Shown: positions 42,795-52,066 of the stretch, in pieces
How positions within the stretch are numbered: position 1 is the first letter of the stretch
Layout of the letters: the number at the start of each line of letters is the position of its first letter
DNA from: Emticicia aquatilis
Lineage (GTDB): Bacteria; Bacteroidota; Bacteroidia; Cytophagales; Spirosomataceae
DNA length: 64,000 nucleotides
Reading direction: 5' to 3'
NCBI RefSeq assembly: GCF_014644295.1
Contig: NZ_BMKK01000013.1
Coordinates: forward strand, 62,001 to 126,000
The notes under the pieces: model-generated
Seen by the model: the letters and a program-made list of their open reading frames with translations, nothing else
Database searches by the model: none
Told to the model about the DNA's origin: nothing
Position numbers and translations under genes: made by a program

Positions 42795-43562
42795 ATGAAA
42801 CAGGTTTTCGCACGAAACATGATGCTATTTTTGATGGCATTGTTTTTCTCTATTTCTTCTCTTGCTCAGGGGCAATTCAGAGTATTACTTTTTACCAAAA
42901 CTGACGGTTTTCATCACGAATCTATTAATGAAGGTGTAATGGCGGTTAAAAAACTGGCCGAACGACATAGTTTTAGCGTTGATTGGCAAGAAAATGCTTC
43001 GGTTTTTAGTGATAAAGCCTTAGAAAGATACCAAGCGATTATTTTCCTGAATACCACTGGTAATATCTTAAACGATGAACAACAAGCGGCTTTTGAGAAG
43101 TTTATTAAAGCAGGAAAAGGTTTTGTTGGTGTTCATAGTGCGAGCGATACTGAATATGATTGGCCTTGGTATGGTAAATTGGTTGGAAATTACTTTAAAA
43201 TTCATCCACAACAACAAACCGCTTATTTGAAAGTAGAAGATAGTAATTTTCCAGGAATGGAGCGTTTTCCTAAAAAATTACTTTGGACAGACGAGTGGTA
43301 TGAATTTAAAACACCTTCACCAGCCAATGATTTAAAGGTTTTGGTTTCGATTGATGAAAAATCATACAATCCGAACACAAAATGGGGCGATAATGAGGGA
43401 AAAGGTATGGGTTTTCACCCAATTTCTTGGTACCATAATTATGATGGCGGTCGTGCTTTTTACACTGCTCTCGGACATATTCCGTTGGTTTTCAGTGACC
43501 AAACTTTCCTTGACCATCTTTATGGAGGCATTTATTGGGCTGCTACGGGTAAAGGACTATGA
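42795..43562 (+). CDS. Exported ThuA-domain protein
   Basis: Secreted ThuA-like protein (glutamine-amidotransferase-like fold linked to trehalose or other sugar metabolism), 255 residues. The start at MKQVFARNMMLFLMALFFSISSLAQG gives a signal peptide; an in-frame ATG 69 bp upstream overlaps the promoter region. Core sequence is RVLLFTKTDGFHHESI, GFVGVHSASDTEYDWPWYGKLVGNYF, WTDEWYEF and GGRAFYTALGHIPLVFSDQTFLDHLYGGIYWA. Its substrate in this organism is unknown. It stands alone between two terminators. Confidence 0.9.
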   Translation: MKQVFARNMMLFLMALFFSISSLAQGQFRVLLFTKTDGFHHESINEGVMAVKKLAERHSFSVDWQENASVFSDKALERYQAIIFLNTTGNILNDEQQAAFEKFIKAGKGFVGVHSASDTEYDWPWYGKLVGNYFKIHPQQQTAYLKVEDSNFPGMERFPKKLLWTDEWYEFKTPSPANDLKVLVSIDEKSYNPNTKWGDNEGKGMGFHPISWYHNYDGGRAFYTALGHIPLVFSDQTFLDHLYGGIYWAATGKGL

Positions 43563-43619
43563 TTTAATTAATAATTGAAAATGGATAATTGAGAATTATT
43601 TCACTTTACATTTTATTGG

Positions 43620-43650
43620 AGCCTCTTTTCTACTCGAAAAGAGGCTTTTT
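43620..43650. terminator. Bidirectional terminator between ThuA and FMO genes
   Basis: Stem AGCCTCTTTTC and GAAAAGAGGCT with a 5-nt loop, followed by TTTT. It lies between convergent genes and ends 5 bp before the monooxygenase stop. Confidence 0.85.
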
Positions 43651-43654
43651 AAAC

Positions 43655-44944
43655 TTATCGCTTCATTTCTTTCTCAATACTTTCTTTATAAGTAAAAAAA
43701 TCAACTTGAAGTGTGTGTCGAGGAGTTTGTTTGTAGCGTTTAGCGAGTTTCTGTTTATCTTCATCTATAGATTTTAGCATTACCTCTTTTGATGGCAATT
43801 TACTTTCTCCTTTGATGATTTTAGCAATCCATTTCGCCTGAATTTCAGCCAAAGGCATGATTGCCCCCAAAGGCTGAATCAAAGCCAAAAAGAACAAGTT
43901 TTTGTAGTCGGGGTGAATGACCTTTTTGTAAAGTCGAATATCGTTGGTTTCTTCTACATCAAACTGGGCGTAATGTTTCAAGAATGGAAACGTGACTTTA
44001 TAGCCCGTTGCATAAATAATCATGTCAAAATCTTGCTCTGTTCCATCTTCAAAAACTACTGTTTTTTCTCTAAATTCTTTGATATTTGGCTTGAATTTTA
44101 TCAAACCTCGCCCCGAAAGGTTTAGTAAATCTTGCGAAAGCGTTGGGTGTTCGCTCAAAACAGGTCGATTAGGTTTCGGTACTCCATAATCTTCTTGTTT
44201 GCCACGAGCCAGCCAAAGTGTTGTTTTGAATAAGAATCGTTGTAACCAAAACGGTAGTTTAGCGGTCAGCGGATTGGCCAAATTATCGAAAGGAATACTC
44301 CAAATCCAGTTGGGTGTAATATAAGCACCACTTCGGGTCGAAATTACGACTTTTCCTGTGTGCAGGCGAGCAGCTTCGCAAGCAATGTCAACGGCTGAAT
44401 TTCCAATACCTACAATTAGCACGTCTTTATCTTGCACTTGCTCGGCTTCACGGTAATAATGCGAATGTAGGATTTCACCAGTAAATTCCCCCTTGAAAGC
44501 AGGAGTTGGAAAACGTGGATTCCAATGGTGTCCGTTTGCTACAATAACATACTGATAATCAAAAGATTGGCGATTGTCGAGCGTGACGTTATAACTGCCG
44601 TCAGCATTTCTTACAACATCAACAACTGAGGTATTAAAAGTGATATGTTCACGTAATTTGAAATGCTCAACGTAATTTTCAAAATACTCAATTATGTCAG
44701 AATGGTGCGGAAACATCGGATAATCATCGGGCATTGGAAAGTCGGAGTAGGCCATCACGACACGGTTAGTGTTAATATGCAGACTTCGATAAGCCGATGA
44801 TAGGCCGTTATCGTTGTTGAATCGCCAAACACCTCCAATTTTTGAGCCTTTTTCAAAGCAATCGAATGAAATTCCTTTTTCTTTTAGGGCTTTTGCGGCA
44901 GTAATTCCAGAAGAACCAGCCCCAATGATACACACTTGTTTCAT
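43655..44944 (-). CDS. Flavin-containing monooxygenase
   Basis: Cytoplasmic FAD- and NADPH-dependent monooxygenase, 429 residues. The FAD loop is GAGSSG (residues 8-13). The FMO signature FxGxxxHxxxY is present as FTGEILHSHYY. The NADPH loop is IVGIGNSAVD, and IIYATGYKVTFPF is the typical C-terminal motif. The reaction is probably oxygenation of a soft nucleophile (amine or sulfide) or of a ketone; the substrate is unknown. It is separated from its neighbours by terminators and a short gap. Confidence 0.93.
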   Translation of the reverse strand: MKQVCIIGAGSSGITAAKALKEKGISFDCFEKGSKIGGVWRFNNDNGLSSAYRSLHINTNRVVMAYSDFPMPDDYPMFPHHSDIIEYFENYVEHFKLREHITFNTSVVDVVRNADGSYNVTLDNRQSFDYQYVIVANGHHWNPRFPTPAFKGEFTGEILHSHYYREAEQVQDKDVLIVGIGNSAVDIACEAARLHTGKVVISTRSGAYITPNWIWSIPFDNLANPLTAKLPFWLQRFLFKTTLWLARGKQEDYGVPKPNRPVLSEHPTLSQDLLNLSGRGLIKFKPNIKEFREKTVVFEDGTEQDFDMIIYATGYKVTFPFLKHYAQFDVEETNDIRLYKKVIHPDYKNLFFLALIQPLGAIMPLAEIQAKWIAKIIKGESKLPSKEVMLKSIDEDKQKLAKRYKQTPRHTLQVDFFTYKESIEKEMKR

Positions 44945-44980
44945 AGCAGTTTGAGAGTAGAATATATTGTTAGTAATTTT

Positions 44981-45823
44981 TCAAGATTGAATACTCGCCA
45001 TCACCAAATCACGAATCATCCCGCCAGCGATTGAGTTTTGATGTAGGTTGTCAGGCGTGAGTTGAAAGCCGTGTTTGGCAGAAATTTCGTCCCAGCTTTT
45101 CCCTAACAAGTAATAGCTGATTACTGAATAATTAAGAAGTTTATAAGTTTCTTCAAAAGTATGCTTTAAGGGTTGTGGATTTTTCTGCAAAAACTCCTTT
45201 TGTTTTTCTCTGACTGGTAAATAAATGAGTTGTGCATCGGAGGCGAGTTGCTTCACAAATTCGCTATATTTATCTGCCTTCTGATTAGCTTCGTGAGCTA
45301 AGTCTTCACCCATGACTGGCAAAGACATTACTGCGATTTTTGCCTGAGTTTTAGCTTTTAATTGACGAATAATTTCGATATAATTCTTCTTAAAATCTTC
45401 GAAGTTAGGTGAAGTATCTTTGCTTATTCTTCCTAAATCTTGGCAACGTTTTTCCATTACCTTACTCATTGTTGAATTTACATCATTCGTACCAATCAGA
45501 ATAGTGATAAAATTGGGCTTGCAGGCAACCACATCATCAATTCGGCGGAGCAAAGTATATGTCAAATCGGAGTTTATTCCTGCATTAAAAACCTGATAGC
45601 CAGTTAGCTGAGAACTTAAATCATTCACCCAATTATAGCTCACATTGCCATGCGTATTGCTATCGCCAAAACACACCAAGACTTTTTTAGAAGCATCAAT
45701 CTGTTGCCTATTTTTGGCGTTTGGATAGTTTTCTGGTATATGTTTCGATATTTTTCGGTATAACCAAGCGTAGATAAGCCCAAGAATTAAGACGATACAA
45801 AGAATTATAATGAGAAAAGACAT
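44981..45823 (-). CDS. SGNH/GDSL-family hydrolase, membrane anchored
   Basis: Hydrolase of 280 residues with an N-terminal transmembrane anchor (LIIILCIVLILGLIYAWLY). Block I is VCFGDSNTHGNVSYNW with the catalytic serine, block III is ILIGTNDVNS, and block V is TPDNLHQNSIAGG with the Asp-x-x-His pair. It probably deacylates an ester or sugar on the outside of the membrane. It starts 36 bp before the monooxygenase start on the same strand, so the two may be co-transcribed. Confidence 0.85.
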   Translation of the reverse strand: MSFLIIILCIVLILGLIYAWLYRKISKHIPENYPNAKNRQQIDASKKVLVCFGDSNTHGNVSYNWVNDLSSQLTGYQVFNAGINSDLTYTLLRRIDDVVACKPNFITILIGTNDVNSTMSKVMEKRCQDLGRISKDTSPNFEDFKKNYIEIIRQLKAKTQAKIAVMSLPVMGEDLAHEANQKADKYSEFVKQLASDAQLIYLPVREKQKEFLQKNPQPLKHTFEETYKLLNYSVISYYLLGKSWDEISAKHGFQLTPDNLHQNSIAGGMIRDLVMASIQS

Positions 45824-45940
45824 TTTGTAGGGTAGGTTTTGTTGAGATTTATGTAAAGTTAGTAAATTGTTTGGTGTTAAAAAGTGTTAAATAAACCATA
45901 ATTTTGATTTTATGGCGTTAATTTCGTGAGATAATTAAAA

Positions 45941-45971
45941 TAGTCCACAGTCGATGGTCAACAGTCGACAG
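45941..45971. repeat. GTCCAC/GTCGAC repeat family (copy 4)
   Basis: TAGTCCACAGTCGATGGTCA followed by ACAGTCGACAG. It lies in the 212-bp divergent region between the SGNH gene and the histidine kinase gene. Confidence 0.6.
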
Positions 45972-46035
45972 CATTTGAAAATGATAAAACAAGAAATAAT
46001 AATCTTGAAATCTTAAAAATCGCTTTAATCCTGTC

Positions 46036-47931
46036 ATGAATTTTCGTAATATCATTGTTGTCATGTTGCTTGCTCTGTTGGGTCTGATGGCCTTTCAGTG
46101 GTATTGGATTGAAAATGCGATTGCCGTAAAAAAAGAACAGTTTGACCGTGATGTGAACGATGCCATGCTGGCGACTGTCAAAAAAATTGAAAAGCAAGAG
46201 GTTATTTTCTTGGCAAATCAGCAAATGAAAGCCCAAGAACAGCAAAAGCTCTTAGCCATAACACAACATAAAATTCGTCCAAAAAGAAAGCCAAAACCCG
46301 CTACTCAGGAGCCACAAACTCAAACAGAAGAAGTGGTAGTAAATGTTGAAAGTCCTGAAAAAGAAAACCACAGAGTAGTGCTTTTACCCAAAGGCATGAG
46401 CAATCAAACGATAACAATTGCTCCATCGGATATTTTTTGGGCAGAACCAACTTTCGAGATTCCTGAACGCCAAATGGGCTTGATAAAAGATATGCTCGAA
46501 GAGCAAAACTTGGCTTGGGAGGAACTCACACAACCTACTCGCTCATTGCTGATGCGTCAGCGTAGTGTAGAAGATTTGGTTAGCGAAATCAATCGTCAGG
46601 TTATACAATTAAGTCGTAATCGACGAAATCGAGAACCTAATAATCTCAGAGTAAATATTGAAAATCAACAGGGCATAGTTACTTATAAATACTTTTACGA
46701 TAACTCACAAGCAGCAGATTCGCTAAAATTTACAGCAAAAACATACAATAAAGTAGATAGACCAATTGAAATTAAGCGGAAAAGTCAAGAAAAAGATTTT
46801 AATACCAATTTTGAACGAACACAAAATAAAGCCGAACTTGTAAAGAATGTCTTGACTGATGTTATTCACGGAAGCCGAGATATTTATGAGCGTCTCGACC
46901 GCCAAACGCTTGATACTTTACTCAAAAAAGAACTCCGAAGCAGAGGCATTTCAATTCCGTATCAGTATGGTGTGAAAAATAGTTCAAACATGATTTTCTC
47001 TTCGTTTGCGGTCAATTATACGCCAGAATTACTCAAAAAAGCCTATAAAGTGCTACTTTTTCCGAATGATTTACAGCCACAAAATCATTTTCTGTACGTT
47101 TATTTCCCTGATACACAGGGCTTTATCTTGCGTAATATGTGGTCGGTTTTTTTGAGTTCGATACTTTTGTTTTTGGCAGTTGGAGGCGTGTTTTATAGCT
47201 CGATAAGTACGATGTTGAAGCAAAAGAAATTGGCTGATATTAAGAATGATTTCATCAATAATATGACGCACGAATTTAAGACGCCAATTTCAACGATTTC
47301 GTTGGCTGTGGAAGTAATGAAAGACAGCGACGTGAAAAAAGATAGTGGTAAAATGAACCGTTATCTGAATATCATTCAAGATGAGAATCGCCGACTGGGT
47401 ACGCAAGTGGAGAAAGTGTTGCAAATGGCTTTACTCGATAAAGGTGAAGTGAAACTAAGACTCGATAGTGTTGATATTCATGAAACTATCGAGCAGGTGC
47501 TGACAAATTTAAGTGTGCAAATCGAGCAGAAAAACGGCATCGTCAACCTCGAACTCGAAGCCGATAATTCAGAAATCGTAGCCGATGAAGTACACTTGAC
47601 TAATATTATCTATAATTTGCTCGATAACGCCAATAAATATTCGCCCGAAAATCCAGAAATAACGATTCGCACCGAAAATGTGGGTAATTTGTTGAAAATC
47701 AGCATTTCCGATAAAGGAATCGGCATGACAAAAGACCAAGTGGCTCGCATTTTTGAACGCTTCTACCGAGTTCCGACTGGAAACTTACACGATGTAAAAG
47801 GTTTTGGTTTGGGACTTAGTTATGTCAAGAAAATGGTAGAACTGCATAATGGACAAATATTTGTGGAAAGTAAGCTGGGCGAAGGTAGTAAGTTTGAAAT
47901 TATATTTAGTCCTTCGACTGCAAGGGCTTAA
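46036..47931 (+). CDS. Sensor histidine kinase (RprX-like)
   Basis: Inner-membrane sensor of 631 residues. Transmembrane helix 1 is near residues 7-24 and helix 2 near 368-390; between them lies a long periplasmic sensor region of about 340 residues. The phosphoacceptor is H412 in NNMTHEFKTPISTISLAVEVM. HATPase motifs are IIYNLLDNANKYS (N box), DKGIGMTKDQVARIFERFYRV and GFGLGLSYVKKMVELHNG. It sits 12 bp before a response regulator gene, with which it almost surely pairs. The periplasmic domain and the layout resemble Bacteroides RprX; the signal is unknown. Confidence 0.95.
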   Translation: MNFRNIIVVMLLALLGLMAFQWYWIENAIAVKKEQFDRDVNDAMLATVKKIEKQEVIFLANQQMKAQEQQKLLAITQHKIRPKRKPKPATQEPQTQTEEVVVNVESPEKENHRVVLLPKGMSNQTITIAPSDIFWAEPTFEIPERQMGLIKDMLEEQNLAWEELTQPTRSLLMRQRSVEDLVSEINRQVIQLSRNRRNREPNNLRVNIENQQGIVTYKYFYDNSQAADSLKFTAKTYNKVDRPIEIKRKSQEKDFNTNFERTQNKAELVKNVLTDVIHGSRDIYERLDRQTLDTLLKKELRSRGISIPYQYGVKNSSNMIFSSFAVNYTPELLKKAYKVLLFPNDLQPQNHFLYVYFPDTQGFILRNMWSVFLSSILLFLAVGGVFYSSISTMLKQKKLADIKNDFINNMTHEFKTPISTISLAVEVMKDSDVKKDSGKMNRYLNIIQDENRRLGTQVEKVLQMALLDKGEVKLRLDSVDIHETIEQVLTNLSVQIEQKNGIVNLELEADNSEIVADEVHLTNIIYNLLDNANKYSPENPEITIRTENVGNLLKISISDKGIGMTKDQVARIFERFYRVPTGNLHDVKGFGLGLSYVKKMVELHNGQIFVESKLGEGSKFEIIFSPSTARA

Positions 47932-47943
47932 AAAATAAAAAAT

Positions 47944-48627
47944 ATGGCAAAAATCCTTTTAACCGAAGACGATCCAAATTTGGGAATGTTGCTTCAAGAA
48001 TACCTCCAAGCTAAAGGTTTTACGACTGATTTGGCTAAAAATGGCGAAGAAGGACTCAAGTTTTTCTTGGAGCGTGGTGGCTACGATATGTGCATCTTAG
48101 ATGTGATGATGCCGAAAAAAGATGGTTTTTCGTTGGCCAAAGAAATCAGAATGAAAGACAAAGATATTCCTGTGATATTCCTGACGGCTAAATCAATGAA
48201 AGAAGATACGATTCAAGGCTTTAAGGTGGGGGCCGACGATTATATCACGAAGCCATTTAGTATGGAAGAATTATTGATGCGAATGAAGGCGATTTTGCGA
48301 AGAATTAATAAACAAGAGCCTGATATTCAAGTAAATAACTTCAAAGTTGGTGCTTATGAATTTGATGCCCAAACCAATAGTTTGAGTTTCAATAATTCAC
48401 AAAATAAACTCACAACCAAGGAATCAGAGTTGTTGAAATTGCTTTGTCAAAATAAAAACCAATCGGTGAGTCGTAGTTTTGCCTTAAAACTCATTTGGGG
48501 CGATGATAGCTACTTCAATGCCCGCAGCATGGATGTTTATATTACGAAACTAAGAAAGCACCTCAAAGAAGACCCTTCGCTACAAATCATGAATATGCAC
48601 GGCGAAGGTTTTAAGTTGATTTGCTAA
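47944..48627 (+). CDS. OmpR-type response regulator (RprY-like)
   Basis: DNA-binding response regulator, 227 residues. The receiver domain has acidic residues E8-D9-D10, the phosphoacceptor D53 in CILDVMMPKKDG and the lysine of ITKPFSMEEL. The C-terminal winged helix (about residues 130-227) contains TTKESELLKLLCQNKNQSVSR and RSMDVYITKLRKHLKEDPS. It is activated by the adjacent histidine kinase. A terminator hairpin starts 5 bp after the stop. Confidence 0.95.
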   Translation: MAKILLTEDDPNLGMLLQEYLQAKGFTTDLAKNGEEGLKFFLERGGYDMCILDVMMPKKDGFSLAKEIRMKDKDIPVIFLTAKSMKEDTIQGFKVGADDYITKPFSMEELLMRMKAILRRINKQEPDIQVNNFKVGAYEFDAQTNSLSFNNSQNKLTTKESELLKLLCQNKNQSVSRSFALKLIWGDDSYFNARSMDVYITKLRKHLKEDPSLQIMNMHGEGFKLIC

Positions 48628-48632
48628 AAAAA

Positions 48633-48663
48633 TGTGGTCCAGCATTACAAATGCTGGACCACA
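48633..48663. terminator. Terminator after the two-component genes
   Basis: Perfect 14-bp stem TGTGGTCCAGCATT and AATGCTGGACCACA with loop ACA; the flanks carry A runs rather than a strong T run. Confidence 0.7.
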
Positions 48664-48671
48664 AAAACTAT

Positions 48672-48703
48672 CTATTGACCATCGACTGGCGTCTGTGGAC
48701 TAA
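48672..48703. repeat. GTCCAC/GTCGAC repeat family (copy 5)
   Basis: CTATTGACCATCGACTGGCG followed by TCTGTGGACTAA, immediately before the DUF4293 stop codon and next to a terminator hairpin. Confidence 0.6.
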
Positions 48704-48704
48704 C

Positions 48705-49178
48705 TTATCTCATTCTATCAGCATCTTTCACCATCTTGTCGTCACGACGGATGAGGCGATTGGCTACCCAGTTTAATGCTAATGCCAAAAATGCACCCCA
48801 AAAACTCAAACCAAACTCACCTTGATTTTCGGGAGCGAAAATTTTGTTGGCATCCATCTGAATATGATAAACCGTTGCACCCAATAAAGCTGCACCAACC
48901 AACGAATTAAGCGAAACCAACAACATCTGGCGTACACGATTTTTGAATTGGAAGATTGTAAAAATCGCTAATCCTGCTGAAAGAACAGCTAAAACTGCTA
49001 AATAATATACAGGCGTATTTTTTACGATTGAGCCAGCTTTTACATAAGAAAGCGTGTAAGCACTCAATGAAATTGATTCTGTACTTACGGCTTTGTGCCA
49101 GATTTGTGGCGTTCCGAGAAAGAAAACCATACAAACAGCAACAAGTAATAATAACAATGATTGCGGACGTTGTAACAT
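48705..49178 (-). CDS. DUF4293 membrane protein
   Basis: Inner-membrane protein of 157 residues with four hydrophobic helices, matching the DUF4293 family of Bacteroidota. It begins MLQRPQSLLLLLVAVCMVFF and ends with the family-typical NRLIRRDDKMVKDADRMR. Its function is unknown. A TAnnTTTG-like -7 box (TATTTTTG) lies on the minus strand at 49220-49213. Confidence 0.85.
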   Translation of the reverse strand: MLQRPQSLLLLLVAVCMVFFLGTPQIWHKAVSTESISLSAYTLSYVKAGSIVKNTPVYYLAVLAVLSAGLAIFTIFQFKNRVRQMLLVSLNSLVGAALLGATVYHIQMDANKIFAPENQGEFGLSFWGAFLALALNWVANRLIRRDDKMVKDADRMR

Positions 49179-49272
49179 CTTGATAAATAATTTATTATTT
49201 GAAAATATTCTGCAAAAATACTAATTCTATCATTCAGTTCCACTGTGGCACTCATTCATTTATTCAAAATTA

Positions 49273-49773
49273 TTAATGCGTAAGCATCCTGATAATAGTT
49301 TCGTGTTGCGGAAATTCCTGTAAAAGTGTTTGTCGGTCGGGCATTTCAAAATCGGCAAAATCAAAGCCTGGGGCAACCGTGCAGCCAACCAAAGAATACG
49401 AGTTTTCAACGGCTGGTTTACTACCAAACCAAACGCCAGCTGGTACAACTGCTTGAAAAACTTCGCCTTTTTCGGGGTTATTTCCAAGTTTTATGATTTG
49501 CATATTTTCCTCATTATCAATATAATAGACATTCAGAGCATCGCCTGCGTAGAAATGCCACATTTCGTCAGATTGAATGCGGTGAAATGCCGAAAAATGA
49601 TGACTTTCCAACAAAAAATAAATACCTGTGCTGAAATTTCTATCACCCGAAAATCGTTTAGGAAGAGAGTTTTTGTCAATCAGTTCGGTCGAACGATAAG
49701 TTTCGGCAAAAAATCCACCTTCGGGATGGCTTTGCATTTTTAATTTTTCGACCCAATATTTGGCAGGAAACAT
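49273..49773 (-). CDS. Cupin-5 (DUF985) family protein
   Basis: Cytoplasmic cupin of 166 residues in the DUF985/cupin-5 group. Sequence marks are YWVEKLKMQSHPEGGFFAETYRS at the start, SAFHRIQSDEMWHFYAGDAL (metal-ligand histidines), VVPAGVWFGSKP, and VGCTVAPGFDFADFEM near the end. Members are poorly characterised; sugar-epimerase activity has been suggested for relatives. It lies between the DUF4293 gene and gldG with no apparent link to either. Confidence 0.85.
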   Translation of the reverse strand: MFPAKYWVEKLKMQSHPEGGFFAETYRSTELIDKNSLPKRFSGDRNFSTGIYFLLESHHFSAFHRIQSDEMWHFYAGDALNVYYIDNEENMQIIKLGNNPEKGEVFQAVVPAGVWFGSKPAVENSYSLVGCTVAPGFDFADFEMPDRQTLLQEFPQHETIIRMLTH

Positions 49774-49825
49774 AGAAAAAGCAGGAATTAAGGAATGAAT
49801 GTTTTATTTTTGAGCAAAATTACTT

Positions 49826-49975
49826 TTACAAGGCACAGAGTAACAAAGTTACAAAGGCACCAAGTAATAAAGGCATAAAGATACAGAGGTGTTTATAAAG
49901 TAAATACTTTATCTGACTAAATCAGGTATCTATTTTTTTCTATGTGCCTTTGCCACTGTGTGCCTATGTGCCTAA
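49826..49975. repeat. Low-complexity GGCAC-AAAG repeat region upstream of gldG
   Basis: Words such as AAGGCACAGAG, CAAAGGCACC and AAAGGCATAAAG on the left are matched by the reverse-complement words GTGCCTTTG, TGTGCCTATGTGCC on the right. The whole 150-bp block can pair loosely with itself. It has no gene and forms the gldG leader. Confidence 0.6.
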
Positions 49976-49986
49976 ATAATTAAATA

Positions 49987-51663
49987 ATGAAAAATAAATT
50001 TGTCGTAGCTCTGCTGATTATTGGCGGAATCGTTTTACTCAATATTGCCGCTTCTTTTGTTTTCTTTCGCCTCGACCTCACCGAAGAAAAACGTTATTCG
50101 TTGTCGGATGCCACTCAAAGTTTGCTCGAAAACCTTTCTGCCGAAGATTCGACCGATGTTTTCGTGAAAGTTTACTTAGACGGCGAAGAACTTCCCGGTG
50201 GTTTTGAACGCCTAAAACGTGCCGTTACCGAAACCCTCGAAGAATTTAAGGTTTACGGTGGCACAAATATCAACTATAAGTTCATCAACCCAAATGCCGA
50301 AACCGATAAAAAGAAACGTGAAGAATTTTATGTAGAATTGGCAAAAAAAGGCATGAATCCGACACGGGTAGTTGATACTAAAAATGGTCGTCAAATCGAA
50401 AATATCATTTTTCCTTATGCCCTCGTGAGTGCGGGTGGCTACGAAGTGCCAGTTTTATTGCTAAAAGGTACACAAGGCAAAACTGCCGAAGAAAAACTCA
50501 ATCAATCGAATGAAAATGTAGAATATGAACTGGCAACGGCAATTCGTAAACTTACCTTGAAAGAACGCAAGAAAATTGGTTTATTAGCTGAGTTTACCAA
50601 ACTAAAACCGCTTAACTTTTCTGATTTAATTGCTTCATTACAAGAGCGTTATGATTTATTTATTATCAATGCTAAAAGCTCTCCGACCTTTCAAGGGCTC
50701 GATGCCGTGATTTTGCCAAAACCCGATTTCCCTGTTGATGATAGTACCAAATATAAAATCGATCAGTTTGTGATGAGTGGCGGAAGTGCCTTGTTTTTTG
50801 TTGATGGTTTGAAAGTCGATTCGGTTGGACTGGAAGGCAATTTCGCTCAACCTTTAGAACTCAATCTGACCGATTTGTTTTTTAAATACGGTGTAAGAAT
50901 CAACTCAAACATCATCAAAGATGGTGCAAGTTGTGCTGTGATTCCGTTGGTTGTGGGAGATTTGGGCGATAAACCCAACATTCAACCCGTTCCTTACCGA
51001 TATTTTCCGTTAATAAATAATTTCGGTAAAAGCCTCATTACCAATAATTTAGATTTGGTTTTCAGTAGGTACGTAGCTTCGATTGATACCGTTCGAGCAG
51101 ATGGCGTGAAGAAAACCCCGCTTTTGATGACTTCGCCCTATACAAAAACACTGAATGCTCCCGCTTTTGTGACTTTCAATGATGCTCAAACTGATACCGA
51201 ACAGACTGAATATCAAGGCGGTGTAAAAACGATTGCGTATTTGCTCGAAGGAAAATTTCAGTCGCTATATAAAAATCGTTTATTACCCAACGACCCAAAA
51301 TTTGCCGATTTCAAGGCTGAAAGTCAGCCAACAAAAATTATTGTATGCTCGGATGGAGATTTAATTGTGAACGAAGTGAGCCAGAAAACAGGCAATCCTT
51401 TGCCATTGGGCTACGACAAAGCGACCCAACACACATTTGGTAATAAAGACTTTGTGATGAACGCCATTGATTATTTGATTGATGAAGATGGCGTGATTCA
51501 GGCCAAAGGAAAAGAAGTAAAATTACGTCCGCTTGATAAACTTCGCACCCGTGATGAGCGAACTTTCTGGCAAATTCTCAATATTGGTTTACCAGTTGCG
51601 TTGGTTTTAATATTTGGGTTTATTCTTCAATGGGCAAGACGCCGCAATTATGGCACCACTTAA
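49987..51663 (+). CDS. gldG: Gliding-motility ABC transporter component GldG
   Basis: Cell-envelope protein of gliding motility, 558 residues. Transmembrane helix 1 follows the N-terminus (FVVALLIIGGIVLLNIAASFVFF), a large periplasmic region occupies the middle, and helix 2 lies near the C-terminus (IGLPVALVLIFGFIL). GldG markers include FRLDLTEEKRYSLSDATQ, RLKRAVTETLEEFKVYGG and the C-terminal WARRRNYGTT. GldF, its permease partner, and GldA, the ATPase, are not adjacent here. Confidence 0.92.
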   Translation: MKNKFVVALLIIGGIVLLNIAASFVFFRLDLTEEKRYSLSDATQSLLENLSAEDSTDVFVKVYLDGEELPGGFERLKRAVTETLEEFKVYGGTNINYKFINPNAETDKKKREEFYVELAKKGMNPTRVVDTKNGRQIENIIFPYALVSAGGYEVPVLLLKGTQGKTAEEKLNQSNENVEYELATAIRKLTLKERKKIGLLAEFTKLKPLNFSDLIASLQERYDLFIINAKSSPTFQGLDAVILPKPDFPVDDSTKYKIDQFVMSGGSALFFVDGLKVDSVGLEGNFAQPLELNLTDLFFKYGVRINSNIIKDGASCAVIPLVVGDLGDKPNIQPVPYRYFPLINNFGKSLITNNLDLVFSRYVASIDTVRADGVKKTPLLMTSPYTKTLNAPAFVTFNDAQTDTEQTEYQGGVKTIAYLLEGKFQSLYKNRLLPNDPKFADFKAESQPTKIIVCSDGDLIVNEVSQKTGNPLPLGYDKATQHTFGNKDFVMNAIDYLIDEDGVIQAKGKEVKLRPLDKLRTRDERTFWQILNIGLPVALVLIFGFILQWARRRNYGTT

Positions 51664-51797
51664 TTATAATCTAATTGGTTGATTATAAGAGAGTAACAAG
51701 ACCGTATAATAAAATTTTTTCTAAGCAAAAATACTTATTCATTTTCTTGGAAACGTACAAATTAAAAAATTAAAATTTGAACAAAACACATAAAACG

Positions 51798-51838
51798 TTG
51801 TACAAAAAAAGGCTCTTTTTGAGCCTTTTTTTGTACAA
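51798..51838. terminator. Terminator after gldG
   Basis: Perfect 18-bp inverted repeat, arms TTGTACAAAAAAAGGCTC and GAGCCTTTTTTTGTACAA, with a 5-nt loop. Confidence 0.9.
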
Positions 51839-51923
51839 AATAGCGGAATTTTACCAGTTTGAACAATAAATGTGGTATTAAATAAGTTTATATAAAATTA
51901 GATTTTTTTTAGAAAAATGGTCT

Positions 51924-51931
51924 TATATTTG
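51924..51931 (+). promoter_or_regulatory. TAnnTTTG -7 element upstream of the AraC gene
   Basis: TATATTTG matches TAnnTTTG; no convincing TTG lies 19-20 bp upstream. It would give a leader of about 130 nt. Confidence 0.4.
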
Positions 51932-52066
51932 CAAAAGTGTATGACGAAATGAACATTTTATTTTATTTTTGTGTTAAAAAAAAATATTGGAATTATTAGA
52001 TTTGTCCAAATTTGTTAATACATTGCACTTTATATTCTAAGCAAAACTGAAAAACATTCTTTCACG

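Larger units (their letters stand above)
51664..52066. other. Intergenic region between gldG and the AraC gene
   Basis: About 400 bp, very AT-rich. It contains the terminator at 51798-51838, a TATATTTG -7 box at 51924-51931 and then a leader of about 130 nt before the AraC ATG. No coding frame or RNA gene was identified. Confidence 0.5.
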
